Source of the DNA: Thraustochytrium sp. TN22
Lineage: Eukaryota > Sar > Bigyra > Thraustochytrida > Thraustochytriidae
Assembly (NCBI GenBank): GCA_013306675.1
Contig: JABLUY010000210.1
Span: 1-64,000 of the forward strand
DNA length: 64,000 nucleotides
Direction: 5' to 3'
Shown here: piece after piece, positions 18,640 through 28,230 of the stretch
How the letters are laid out: every line of letters begins with the position of its first letter
Numbering within the stretch: position 1 is the first letter of the stretch
Made by a program: the position numbers and the translations under genes
The notes under the pieces: generated by a model
What the model was told of the DNA's origin: nothing
The model's input: only the letters and a program-made list of their open reading frames with translations
Database searches by the model: none

Positions 18640-20383
18640 ATGCTGGAAGCGGCGGTGCCAAGGACGAGCACGAGCTCGCGGGGCTGGATGATCCTGCTGT
18701 TCGTCTTGGCGGCCGCCGTGACTGTCGCTGGCCTCGTGGTCAACTTCGGCGGGCTCGAAGCTGGAGCGGCCACTGCGGCGAACGTCGCAGCGACGGGACT
18801 CAAGTTGAGACGAGGCCAGGGCGCTGCGGCGGGCCTGGGCGGCCTCGGCACGAGCGAGGTCGCGCAGGCCGCGTCCCAGGGGGACACTACGACCATGGTG
18901 GCTCGCGCGGAGGTGCTGTCGGCCTCGCGATCACCGCCTCCGTCGCTGCCACCGTCGCCGCCGCCTCCAGCGCTATCGCAAGGTGAGCTGCTGGCGCCAA
19001 CGTCGCCGGAGCTGGTCGTTGTCTTTGTGATGGGCACGGAAGCATCTGGCGCGCAACTGGTCGCAGAGCACATCGCAGGGGGGCTTCAGGGCGAGGCCGA
19101 GGAGAAGGCATCATTCACTCAGGGCTGCGTCGCGGTGAAGCACGGCACGCGGTCTGTCATCGTCCAGCACGTGCCGATGCCCTTTGGCGAGACGTGCACG
19201 GAGGAGCGCGGCGTGCCCAGGGTCGTGCACGAGATGGACTTGTGCGATCGCGGCGGCAGCGGCGAAAATAAGACCGATGGGCGCGTCCTCCCGAGCGTGG
19301 TGAGCCTGTTGCGCGCGCGGGCAGACGCCCGCGTCGTGCTCGTGACACGGGAATCGGCGACGGCCCTGCGAGATGCGACGATGGGCCCCAAGTGCGAGGT
19401 GCCTCTGCTCGCGAGCCGAGAGCGCGATGCGGCGCATGCGCTCATGGTGGAGGCACTCGATGACGATGAGATCTCCAGGCGTGTGCTGCACGTCTCCTAC
19501 GAGAGTATTCTCGCTCTTCCCGACTACGAGTGGGGCCGCATCGCCACGTTCGCGAGCACGGCGCCGCAGGTGATGAGGGGCGGGAACCTGACGGGGAAGA
19601 CGCCCGGCGGTATCTCGGCTGCCAGGCTGCATGAGAACATGGAAAATGCGCAGTCGGTCTCGGGCCAGCCTCGGCCAGTAGCGCTCGGATTTCGGTCGGA
19701 GAAGTTCCAAGTACTGTACGCATCGCGCGTCCTGACAAGGCGCGTCGAGACCTTCAGGAGAAAAGTCGAGAAGGGGTGGCCCCGCCCCGTGGTGAAGAAG
19801 ATCTACGTGATGGGACCGGAGTCCAGCGGCACACGGTTCATGAGCCGCGCTGTGGCGCACATTTTCGAGCCGAACACGACGTGGGGGGGGCGAGACTCCC
19901 CCTTGCTTCGTGTACAAACATTTGGACCGGGCGAGCACATACACCACCATCCAGCACGTTTCCATGCCCACGAACTCTCAGTGTCAAGACAAAGCGCGTG
20001 TCATCAGGGACGGCGACACCTGCTCGAACCCGCTGAGCGGGCGTGTGCAGCTCGATATCAGCTCGCTTATGCGCAAGCACAAAGACGCCCTCGTGATTGT
20101 CGTCACTCGTCATCCAGCCTTTGCGCTCCGGTCTGTCAACCAGCGCCTCCATTGTACCATAGAGGAACGCGCCATTGCAGAGCGTGACAAAGCGCTACAG
20201 CTCATTCAAGAAGCGCTCGCGGACACGGACATTGCCCCGCGGCTACTGCACATACAGTATGAGACCCTTGGGATACTTCCCGAGGTTGTATGGAGCCGCA
20301 TCTTGCGGTTCATCCGCGCCCAAGTCCCAGACACCTTTGTGCCGGACATCTTCGAATCCGGCAACTTCCGCTTGCTGCGTTGA
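18640..20383 (+). CDS. Tandem-domain sulfotransferase-like membrane protein, hybrid of two subfamilies, frame broken in a G8 run
   Basis: ATG at 18640; membrane anchor near residues 16-34, then a proline-rich spacer and two P-loop domains. Domain 1 is TEASGA type (GTEASGA, QHVPMPFG, TRESATALRD). Domain 2 is PESSGTR type (MGPESSGTRFMSR, then QHVSMP, TRHPAFALRS, LLHIQYETLGILPEVVW). The frame changes in the run of eight G at 19883-19890: before it the first frame is coding, after it the next frame carries the remaining conserved motifs to a stop at 20383. One G fewer would restore one frame. This may be an assembly or sequencing error at a homopolymer, a polymorphism, or a recent pseudogene. All motifs beyond the break are well conserved, which favours an error or a very young lesion. 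Confidence 0.7.
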
Positions 20384-20807
20384 CTGCGGCGCCGCCCAGA
20401 GTCGCAGCTTTCCGCAAGCTGTCACACGTTCGCGGACCAAGAGGGACGATGATGACGGCACGCACGCCACGCTCTAACTTAGGCTAGGTTAGGGCTTGTG
20501 AGGACTTGAAGAGCACAACGGCCTGTGAGCATCCTTCTCCCACCGTGACCGTGACGTGGAGGAGGTGGCTCCGTGAATGTGAGCGGCCCAGGCGTTGGCG
20601 GCTTTGGCAGCGGCCTGCAGGGAGGCCAAGCGAGCGAGCATGGATGGCCATGCCATGGGCATGAGCAGCGCAGTGCCGCGAAGCCTGGCAAGCTTCCACG
20701 TGTGGCATCGTGCCACACCGTGACGAAGACTAACTTACTGTTGACACAATTGGTTTCCTGTGGAGAAGGACGACCGACGCTTCCCACCAAAGCGCGCGAC
20801 GACTTCT
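20384..20807. other. Gene-free 3' flank of a segmental duplication
   Basis: Bases from about 20395 are repeated at about 26960-27300, including a block reading ggcggctttggc and catggatggcc. Indels between the copies are not multiples of three, so this is not coding. It is 3' flanking DNA of the duplicated sulfotransferase-like gene. Confidence 0.6.
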
Positions 20808-21665
20808 CTACAGGAGATGGTTGCCGGACTTGAAGTTGGGAGGCACGTAATCCGCAGGGATGGGAATCTTGGCGAAGTTGAGGATGCGCTTCCAAATCAT
20901 CTCAGGGAGCACACCGAGACTCTCGTACTCGACATGCAAGACCTGGTCAGCAATGGCCGGGTTCTTGACCGCCGTGCGGATGATCTCGAGCGCTGTGTCG
21001 CGCTCCTCAACGGCCAATGTCTCATTTCTGCAGTGCCCCTTGAGCACGGAGCGGAGTGCAAAGGCCGGGTCGCGCGTGACGAAGACGACGCGCGCATTTG
21101 GCCGCTTGAGCAGGAGCTTCTCGACGTCGATAAACCAGCGCGCGTGACCCGGGCGCTTGCTGGAGCACAGGTCCACGTCGTCGATGATGTTGAGGCTACC
21201 GGTACACCAGTAGCCCCACGGCAGCGAGATATGCTGAATTTGCGTGTATGTATCGTCCTCATGCTTGTACGAGTAGCAGGGCGGGTCCTCGCCAACCCAC
21301 CCGGTGGAGTCTTCGAGCGCCCGCGCCAGACTACGGCTCAGAAATCGCGTGCCGGAGGACTCAGGGCCCACCACGTAGATCGTCTTTGAAACCGTAGCGT
21401 TTGACGAGAGTACGAGCTTCATGCGAGCATTTTGCTCCCGCTGCGCGCGAATCTTGCCGGACGCCTTCATCGAAGAAGACGGGGAAAATGGATTCACCCT
21501 CGTCGTCTTCTTACTCGTCCTCCCCAGGGGCGACGTCACGTCCTTGAGCTCAGTGCGTAGCTTGCCCGCGTTGAAAGGCAGCGTGGGCGCTGCCTGCAGG
21601 ACGTCCGCCACGACCAGGCCCACCAGTGCCATGAATATCATCTCGTAGCATCGCCGCAGCTCCAT
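20808..21665 (-). CDS. Single-domain sulfotransferase-like type II membrane protein (PESSGTR subfamily)
   Basis: A 285-residue protein. I start it at the ATG at 21665 (MELRRCYEMIFMALVGLVVA), because its paralogue at 27337-28230 begins with the same residues and the frame upstream runs through repeats. A short anchor or signal segment (8-24) is followed by a basic linker, then VVGPESSGTRFLSRSLA (5'-phosphosulfate loop), PPCYSYKHEDD, QIQHISLPWG, DLC, VVFVTRDPAFALRSVL (3'-phosphate motif) and LHVEYESLGVLPEMIW. Conserved cysteines and an NAT sequon fit a lumenal, disulfide-bonded enzyme. Predicted PAPS-dependent sulfotransferase-like fold; the acceptor is unknown. It is the product of a local duplication. 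Confidence 0.8.
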   Translation of the reverse strand: MELRRCYEMIFMALVGLVVADVLQAAPTLPFNAGKLRTELKDVTSPLGRTSKKTTRVNPFSPSSSMKASGKIRAQREQNARMKLVLSSNATVSKTIYVVGPESSGTRFLSRSLARALEDSTGWVGEDPPCYSYKHEDDTYTQIQHISLPWGYWCTGSLNIIDDVDLCSSKRPGHARWFIDVEKLLLKRPNARVVFVTRDPAFALRSVLKGHCRNETLAVEERDTALEIIRTAVKNPAIADQVLHVEYESLGVLPEMIWKRILNFAKIPIPADYVPPNFKSGNHLL

Positions 21666-21789
21666 GCTGCCTGCCTGCCTGACGAATTCAAGCCGTAGAT
21701 GAGCGAGGGAGTTGGTGAGCGAGAGCCTGAGGCGCAGCGCGGCAGGAGAGCGCGGCGGGCCGGAGTGCTGGAGGGAGAAGAGATGGAGC

Positions 21790-21915
21790 GAGGCGGTGGA
21801 GACGAGGCGATACGAGGCGAGGCAAGACGATACGAGGCGAGGCGAGACGAGGCGAGGCGAGGCGAGGCGAGGCAAGGCGAGACGAGGCGAGGCGAGGCAA
21901 GGCGAGACGAGGCGC
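21790..21915. repeat. Imperfect GGCGA/GACGA pentanucleotide ladder
   Basis: About 120 bases of ggcga, gacga and ggcaa units, 130-250 bases upstream of the sulfotransferase-like start codon at 21665. It corresponds to the longer, purer array at 29080-29231 in the duplicate. Confidence 0.85.
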
Positions 21916-22919
21916 CGCCTGCCTGAACCGCCTGGAGACGAACAGGAGCCCCCCCCCCTCCCCGTGCAGGAGAAGCTGCACTGCCTGGCGTGCTCGCCGT
22001 GCCGCGAGCGCCGCGAGGCGGCAATGCCGGCCTGCGTGCCCTCCCTGCGGCGGCGCGACGAGGCCGCCACCCGCGGGCGCCGCGGCCTGCGTAGGCTGTT
22101 TGCAGGCGCACCGGTCCCGACGCCGGGCCGCCTCCTCTCCTCTCCTCTCCGCACGCGCGTCCGAGTCGCGCGGGTGCGCGGCGCGCGCTACCCAAGCGCC
22201 TCCGCCCCGCCAACTTGAAGCGCGCCAAGCTCGGACGCCGAGGCGGCCTGCTCTGCCCGCCTGCCACCTGGCAGCCTGCCTTCGCCCGCGGCGCGCGAGC
22301 CCGGCGCAGCGCGGCAGGACGGGGCGCGCGGCGCGCCGCGCGCGAGGGAGGAGCGACGGGCGGGCGGCGGGGCGGGGCGAGGCGAGGCGAGGCGGGGGCG
22401 AGCGCGCCGCCTGGAGACGAGGACGCTGAGCGCCCCCCGCTCGGCACGCGCCACGTGGCGGTGCCCGGCCCGGCCGGCCGGCCAGCCGCGCGGCGCGCGG
22501 GCGCGCGGCGCGGGCGCGGGCGCGGCTGCGCGGCGACCGCAGTGCAGACGGGGAGCTGCTGCGCAGGCCGGCGGGCTGGTGGAAGGGCTGCCACGGGGCG
22601 ATGAGAGGCACGCGGGGCGACGGCCACTGCAGCCTTGGTGGAGGGCTACACCACGAGAGCCACAGCCACGGCCACTGTCTGGACGCCGAGGGCCGCGGCC
22701 GCGGCGGCCTCGCGCTGCTGCCGGCCAAGGGCCCGAGGCGGTCGGCTTCCGGCCGGGCTTGGGCGTCTCGTAGGCAGGGTAGGGTCACTGACGTGTGGTT
22801 GATCTCTCTGTGAGATCAACGACACGCACCCGTACTCAGGCGCACGGCACTGCCCTGCAGTCTGCAGACTCTGCACGAAGCCGAGAGTCGCGATTGAGAC
22901 GCCGCTCAGCCGCGATGTA

Positions 22920-23640
22920 ATTAGCGCTTGAGCGCTCGTGATCGGGCTGCCCAGCTGAAGGGAGCCGAGGCGCTGCGGGTGCGAGGCTTCAGGGTTGATG
23001 GCCTCCCTGATAGTGGCCTCGTGGAGAGGGTTCATGCCTTGACCCGGTGGCGTGGTGAGCGGCTTGTCATCCTTCTGAAGGCGAAACAGCCGAGGGAGCT
23101 CCGTGTTGATCTTGGCCTCGCCCGGCAGGTCCATCCTGAATGGAACACCAGCTCCAGATCCTCGAGGATGGCAGAGGCGGAGCGCTTCGCGTCCTTGTTC
23201 TTGACACCCGCTTCAAAGGCTTTGCGCATGTGCTCGCGCCAGGGCTCTATGTTCGTCTTGACCCCGTAGAGCTGGCCGTGTTTTGGCCTGCGTGCCCACC
23301 CACGCTCCTTGCGCCGCGCGTCCATGCACCGCTCAGCGGCCATAGTCTCGGCACCTCCCGAACTCTTTTCAGCCCTGTGCAGCGCGTACTCAAGCATCGA
23401 CATCTTGTCCTCGTCGCGCGCCAGCTCACTGAGATCGAAAGTTGAGTTCCTCTCTTCTTCATCGTCGTCCTCGGCAACAGTGTCGGCTTCTGCGTTAGGT
23501 TAGGCATTCGCCGCAGGCGCTGTAGCGCTTCTTCTTGCACGAATACGTTTTAGAGCAGGCACGTTTCTGCGTGATGGGCAGCATCCGCATGCCCGGCACG
23601 CGTCGCAGCCGCACGCCATGCTTGAGCCCGACGTGCTATG
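22920..23640 (-). pseudogene. Degenerate coding remnant, family not recognised
   Basis: On the minus strand, amino-acid-like sequence with plausible composition appears in more than one frame. One stretch reads LDALHRAEK-like acidic/helical text, with LYGVKTNIEPWREHMRKAF near 23215-23275 and SASAILEDLELVF just after. A second, in another frame, contains INTELPRLFRLQKDDKPL. A Cys-rich short frame (CGCDACRACGCC) lies at about 23585-23620. It looks broken and I recognise no family. It could be a decayed host gene or part of an old mobile element. It lies between the two sulfotransferase-like duplication blocks. Confidence 0.3.
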
Positions 23641-23959
23641 AGGCGGCTTGCTCAGCCTATAACCATCTGCTCCCGACCAGGATGCCGCCCAGACCTCGCA
23701 AGACGCTCCCTACACCAAGCAGAAGTGCTAGCTAGCTAGGCACTGCCAAGGGCACGCTCGGAGGTCGCACACGCCAGAGCACGCCTCCCCAGCACCGCGC
23801 GCGCACGCACGCGGGACGTCAATTTCAGGACATCTTCAGGTCGGGCAAAAAGGTTGTCGCCTCATGGCCGCCAGACCTATTGTTCTCAAATGGCATAGGA
23901 GATGCATCGCTGGGCCCGGGTGCCGCCACCGGTGGCGGGATCGTCGAGCGCCACTGGCA

Positions 23960-24207
23960 TGTCTTTCTTCGACTCCACTGTGACAACTGAGGAATCGGCC
24001 ATTGCGGAGCGCGATACAGCGCCCCAGCTTGTCCATGAAGCGCTCGCGAACTCAGAGATCGCCCCACGACTATCGCACATCCAGAACGAGAACCACGGCG
24101 TTCTTCCCGCCATCGAATGAAGCCGGCTCTTGCCGTTCATCAGCTCAGATGTCCCGGACACCTTTGTGCCGGACGTTGTCGTGTCTGGCAATAAGCCTTC
24201 GCTCTGA
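23960..24207 (+). pseudogene. Sulfotransferase-like 3' fragment
   Basis: The plus strand encodes EESAIAERDTAPQLVHEAL and IAPRLSHIQNEN, matching the last 70 residues of domain 2 of the tandem-domain gene at 18640-20383 (EERAIAERDKALQLIQEAL, IAPRLLHIQYET). A TGA at 24118-24120 stands where the paralogues have a conserved Trp codon. The same frame continues with VPDTFVPDVVVSGN to a TGA at 24205. No P-loop precedes it. It is a truncated, non-functional copy. AATAAA follows at about 24235. Confidence 0.75.
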
Positions 24208-24284
24208 AGCCGCCCATTTTCTTGGTATTAAAATCAATAAAGGTCATCATGGCCCGTCTTCATCATGTTGAAGTGCCACCGCGG

Positions 24285-24402
24285 GGGCTTGAAGGTTGGT
24301 GGCGTCCGGAACCGTCAAGTCGACGAAGTGGAAGATCCCTCCGTCCACACGGTTAAGAGGCACCGAGCCGTAAAAGTCCTCATGGACCACTCGTCGCCGT
24401 CC
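24285..24402 (-). pseudogene. Partial duplicate of the 3' end of the next sulfotransferase-like gene
   Basis: Bases 24285-24370 match 24438-24530, the C-terminal coding part of the neighbouring gene (gaagatc, ccgtcca, gaggcaccnagccg). Bases 24380-24402 match 24405-24427 (atggaccantc(g/a)tcgccgt). The copy begins exactly where the intact gene ends, so it is a local tandem duplication of the gene's 3' end, now decayed. Confidence 0.65.
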
Positions 24403-25221
24403 TTATGGACCATTCATCGCCGTGTCGCCTCTGCCAGGCATGAAGGCTGGGGGCAGAAAGTTGTCTGGAATTGTCAAGCCAACGAAGCGGAAGATCTCCG
24501 TCCAAACGTGGAGAGGCACCAAGCCGAGCGCCTCGTACTGCACGTGAAGCACGCGGCTCGCGAGGCCAGTATCAGCCAGCGCCTCTCGTACGATGTCGAA
24601 CGCCTGGTCCTGCTCGCCGCGAGCAATTTTATTGTCTGCGCAGTGCGCGCCAATCACGGACCTGAGCGAGGACGTTCGGCCGCGCGTGAGGACGATGGCG
24701 CGGGCAGAGGACCGCTCGTGGAGCGCAGATGTGAGGTTCAAGAACCACCGCCCTGGCCTCGGGAGCCTCTCGCACAGGTCCACGACTTCCAGGACGGGCT
24801 CGTCCATACTGCACGCCACCCTGCCCCAGGGCAGCGACACATGCTGAATTTGCACCTCGTCGGCGACGGACCTGAAGCACGGCGGGTTATCGCCGTCCCA
24901 CGATGTTGACCCTAGCTGCAGCGCTAGGCTGCTCGCGACGAAGCGCGTGCCGGACGACTCCGGCCCCACCACGTACAGGACGAGCGGCTGCAGCTCCTCT
25001 CGCGCTTCGGCCGGCGGCTCGGCCTGGTGCGCTACGCGAGCCTCCGGTGCCGCCGTGACCACGTCCGTTTGCTGCAGCACGGGTGCCTCGCGCAGGACCG
25101 CAGCCTCCGGCGCGGCGCCGCGGCTCGCGCTGGTCGACAGCAGCGTGAACAGCAGCACCGCCGCCACGAGGACCGGCTTCGCCACGGCCGCCGCGCTCGT
25201 GCCGAGGCTGCCGCGCGGCAT
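24403..25221 (-). CDS. Single-domain sulfotransferase-like secretory protein
   Basis: A 272-residue protein with an ATG at 25221. A hydrophobic segment (about residues 15-32, VLVAAVLLFTLL) acts as signal or anchor. Then come VVGPESSGTRFVASSLA, PPCFRSV, QIQHVSLPWG, VVDLC, RWFLNL, a modified 3'-phosphate motif TRGRTSSLRS that keeps the final Ser, and LHVQYEALGLVPLHVW. The proline of the usual RDP is missing (RGR). It is shorter than its paralogues because the linker is short. Acceptor unknown. The protein ends in a divergent tail (GRGDTAMNGP). Confidence 0.78.
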   Translation of the reverse strand: MPRGSLGTSAAAVAKPVLVAAVLLFTLLSTSASRGAAPEAAVLREAPVLQQTDVVTAAPEARVAHQAEPPAEAREELQPLVLYVVGPESSGTRFVASSLALQLGSTSWDGDNPPCFRSVADEVQIQHVSLPWGRVACSMDEPVLEVVDLCERLPRPGRWFLNLTSALHERSSARAIVLTRGRTSSLRSVIGAHCADNKIARGEQDQAFDIVREALADTGLASRVLHVQYEALGLVPLHVWTEIFRFVGLTIPDNFLPPAFMPGRGDTAMNGP

Positions 25222-25784
25222 ACGTGGCCGCTGGCTCTGAGCGGGCCTGGCCTCGGCCGTCGCCGCTGCCGCCGCCGCCGCTGCCGCCGCCGAGGGCGAG
25301 CGTGGCAGTCTGCCGATGGTACTGCGTGTCGGCCTCGGCGGCGCCGCGCCGGTATTAAAAAAGTAGTAAAGCCGGGTGCATTGCAGAGGCAGGCTCGATC
25401 GGTGTGCAGTGTGTCACTGTGTCGCGTCGCGCCTTCGTGTGGTGACTGCTGTGAACCTCGCCGTGAGAGAGGCTGTTGACAGCAAGTGCCAGTTTAGTGA
25501 GCTTTAGGCCTCGGCCTACTTGTGGGCCGGTCCCACAAGTGCGTTATCTTGGGGAGAGCCCGCGTGGAGCCTTTTTCAGAGAGACGGCGCTGCCGAGGGG
25601 GGAAAGGCGCCGGGGGAGAACCTCTGATTCGTAGCAAAGGCGCGCAAAGGTTTTCAGCCGGCAGCCAGGCGGCTCGGCGAGACAAGAACGCGGGTAACTA
25701 TCATCAGAAAAAAAAAGAAGAAAGCAAATTGTGTACCAGGGGTACCACCAAGGGTACGGTGGGTGGTAGAAATCAAAACTTCAG
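25222..25784. other. Intergenic, no gene seen
   Basis: This lies between two minus-strand sulfotransferase-like genes. It has an AT-rich patch at 25352-25370 (ggtattaaaaaagtagtaaag), 130-150 bases 5' of the ATG at 25221, and a purine-rich patch at 25708-25730. No convincing coding sequence. Confidence 0.4.
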
Positions 25785-26738
25785 TCAGTTGCCGGGGCCC
25801 ACTGCGCGGCGCGGGGACCAGCGCAAGGTGTTGCCGGAGACAAAGGGACGCGGCGTGAAGCCGGGCGGCGGGACAATCCCGGTGAAATCAAGCAGGCGCT
25901 GCCACTCGTAGCTAAAGACCGAGGCGAGGCTCTCGTACTGGACGTGCAGCACGCGGTCGGCGATGGACTCGTCGGCAAGCGCCTCGCTAATAATCCAGAG
26001 CGCGGTTGCCTGCTCGGCGCGGGCGCGGTCCTCCATCTGGCAATGGTGTTGAAGAGCGACGGATCGCAGCGCAAAGGCCGGCTCGCGTGTTAGCAAGACG
26101 GCGCGGGCACGAGGGAACTCGCCCAGGAGCGAGCGCACGTGCACGAACCAGCGCTCGTATTGGAAGGAGGACGCCTCACACAGGTTCACAGACTCCACAA
26201 TGTACATGTTGTCCTGCGTCTCGCAACGACCGCCCCACGGCAGCGAGATGTGCTGGACCTGCGTTGCTCGCTGCGCCGAGGCGTTCACGTACGTGAAGCA
26301 CGCCGGGCGCTCGCCGTCCCAGGTCATGTTGGGCTCCAGCGCGCTCGCCAGGCTCCTGCTCAAGAAGCGCGTCCCGCTCGACTCGGGCCCCAGCACGAAG
26401 ATGGTCTCGGTGCTCCCCAGCTCGTGCGCCTTGCCCCTGCGCTTGTGCTGGCGCCACAGGTCGTCCTCGTTCATCACCCCGGCGCGCTCGCTGCTCTCGC
26501 CGAGCCGTTTCGACTCGCGCATCCAGGCGCGCAGGTTGGAGGCCCACTCTTCGCCGCGGTCCCTCTGCTGCGCCGCAGCCGCGGCCTCGCGCGCGTGGCC
26601 CACGAGCGCCACCACGAGCGTGATGGCTGCCGCGACCACGACGGCCTTGCGCGCCAGCGGCGCCAGCCGCGCGAGCGGTGACGGGCATGGCCGCGCGAGC
26701 GGCGACAAGGCCGCCGCCGACGACCGCGCCCGCGACAT
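25785..26738 (-). CDS. Single-domain sulfotransferase-like type II membrane protein
   Basis: A 317-residue protein. I start it at the ATG at 26738 (MSRARSSAAALSPLA), because the longer frame begins with a GTG. The membrane anchor is near residues 30-48 (VVVAAAITLVVALV). The lumenal domain has VLGPESSGTRFLSRSLA, PACFTYV, QVQHISLPWGGRC, VNLCE, RWFVHV, LLTREPAFALRSVAL and LHVQYESLASVFSYEW. All 5'-phosphosulfate and 3'-phosphate motif positions are intact, so it is one of the best candidates for an active enzyme in the cluster. Confidence 0.8.
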   Translation of the reverse strand: MSRARSSAAALSPLARPCPSPLARLAPLARKAVVVAAAITLVVALVGHAREAAAAAQQRDRGEEWASNLRAWMRESKRLGESSERAGVMNEDDLWRQHKRRGKAHELGSTETIFVLGPESSGTRFLSRSLASALEPNMTWDGERPACFTYVNASAQRATQVQHISLPWGGRCETQDNMYIVESVNLCEASSFQYERWFVHVRSLLGEFPRARAVLLTREPAFALRSVALQHHCQMEDRARAEQATALWIISEALADESIADRVLHVQYESLASVFSYEWQRLLDFTGIVPPPGFTPRPFVSGNTLRWSPRRAVGPGN

Positions 26739-27336
26739 CGCGCTGCCCGCGCGCGCCCCGGCGCCGCGCCGGCGACCCGGAGCGGGTTTGTAGGCACGGT
26801 TCGCGAGCAAAGCTACTAGTAGACTACAATGACGAACGAGGACAACAAGAGCACCGCGGAGTGACGCGGCGATTGGCACCGAGGCCTGACGCGGAGGATG
26901 TTAGTCGCAGTTGGCCACTCTAGCTAGCTAACCTAAGTGGCGAGAGAGAGCTACTCGAAGCTGGCTTCGCGACTTGCCGCAGCTTGCCGCAAGCATTCAC
27001 AACACAAAGTTCGCGGTCCAGATGACGACACGCACGACCTGAAGAGCACAACGGCATGCGTGCATCCTTCTTCGATGACCCCGTGACCGTGACCGTGACT
27101 CTGACCGTGGAGGAGGTGGCCCCGTGAATGTGAGCGGCCCAGGCCTTGGCGGCTTTGGCTGCGGCCAGCGAGCGAGCATGGATGGCCGTGCCATGGGCAT
27201 GAGCAGCACAGTGCCGCGAAGCTTGGCAAGGTTCCACTTGTGGCATCGTGTCACACCGTGACGGTATTAGGTTACAGATTTAAAGGAGTGGAGAAGGACG
27301 ATCGGGGGTTCCCACCAACGCGCGCGCACAACTTTT

Positions 27337-28230
27337 CTACAGAAGATGGTTGGCGGACTTGAAGTTGGGAGGCACGTAATCCGCGGGGATAGGGATCTTG
27401 GCGAAGTTGAGGATGCGCTGCCAAGCCATCTCTGGGAGTAGACCGAGACTCTCATACTCGACATGCAAGACCCGGTCAGCAATGGCCGGGTTCATGAGCG
27501 CCGTGCGGATGATCTCGAGCGCCTTGTCGCGCTCCTCAACGGCCCAGGATTCCTTCGTGCAGTGCGACTTGAGCACGGAGCGGAGTGCAAAGGCCGGGTC
27601 GCGCGTGATAAAGACGACGCGCGCATTTGGCCGCTCGAGCAGGAGCTTCTCGACCTCGACGAACCAGCGTGAGTGAATCAAGCGGGCGTCGGAGCACAGG
27701 TCCACGTCGTCGATGATGTTGAGGCGACCGTTACATGTGGAGCCCCACGGCAGCGAGATATGCTGAATTTGCGTGTATGCATCGTCCTCATGCTTGTACG
27801 AGTAGCAAGCCGGGGTCTCGCCGTCCCAATTTGTGGAGTCTTCGAGCGTCTGCGCCAGACTGCGGCTCAGAAATCGCGTGCCGGAGGACTCAGGGCCCAC
27901 CACGTAGATCGTGCTGGAAACCGTAGCGTTTGACGAGAGTACGAGCTTCTTGCGAGCATCTTGCACCTGCCGCGCGCGACTCTTGGCGGACGCCGTCGTC
28001 GGAGAAGACCCGACCTTCGGCATCACCGGCGTGCTGCCAACCGAAATCCCCCTCGTCGTCGGCCTGCTCGCCCTCCCCAGGGGCGACGTCACGCGCTTAA
28101 GCTCAGTGCGTAGCTCGCCCGGACTGTAATGCGTGGCGCGCAGCATGGGCGCTGCCTCCGTCGCGGCTGCCGCCACGGCCAGAACCATCAGTGCCATCAC
28201 TAGGATCTCGTAGCATCGCCGCAGCTCCAT
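27337..28230 (-). CDS. Single-domain sulfotransferase-like type II membrane protein (duplicate)
   Basis: A 297-residue protein starting at the ATG at 28230 (MELRRCYEILVMALMVLAVA). It is the closest paralogue of the gene at 20808-21665, sharing its start, the NATVS sequon and the C-terminal FAKIPIPADYVPPNFKS. Motifs are VVGPESSGTRFLSRSLA, ETPACYSYKHEDD, QIQHISLPWG, DLC, RWFVEV, VVFITRDPAFALRSVL and LHVEYESLGLLPEMAW, all intact. The linker between anchor and catalytic domain is longer than in the other copy. Retention of every motif after duplication suggests that both copies are under selection. Confidence 0.8.
   Translation of the reverse strand: MELRRCYEILVMALMVLAVAAAATEAAPMLRATHYSPGELRTELKRVTSPLGRASRPTTRGISVGSTPVMPKVGSSPTTASAKSRARQVQDARKKLVLSSNATVSSTIYVVGPESSGTRFLSRSLAQTLEDSTNWDGETPACYSYKHEDDAYTQIQHISLPWGSTCNGRLNIIDDVDLCSDARLIHSRWFVEVEKLLLERPNARVVFITRDPAFALRSVLKSHCTKESWAVEERDKALEIIRTALMNPAIADRVLHVEYESLGLLPEMAWQRILNFAKIPIPADYVPPNFKSANHLL

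Larger units (their letters stand above)
20395..22905. repeat. Segmental duplication, copy A
   Basis: This block contains a sulfotransferase-like gene with both flanks. It matches 26960-29757 in the same orientation: 3' flank, coding region, the ggcga pentamer ladder, and a distal stretch ending near the shared word ctgcacgaagccgaga. Similarity is high in the gene and lower in the GC-rich flank. The ladder is much shorter and less pure here than in copy B. Confidence 0.8.

Noticed and set aside
20479-20895. Open frames conserved between the two segmental duplication copies 3' of the gene
   Set aside because: Indels between copies break the reading frame, so the conservation reflects shared ancestry and not coding function.
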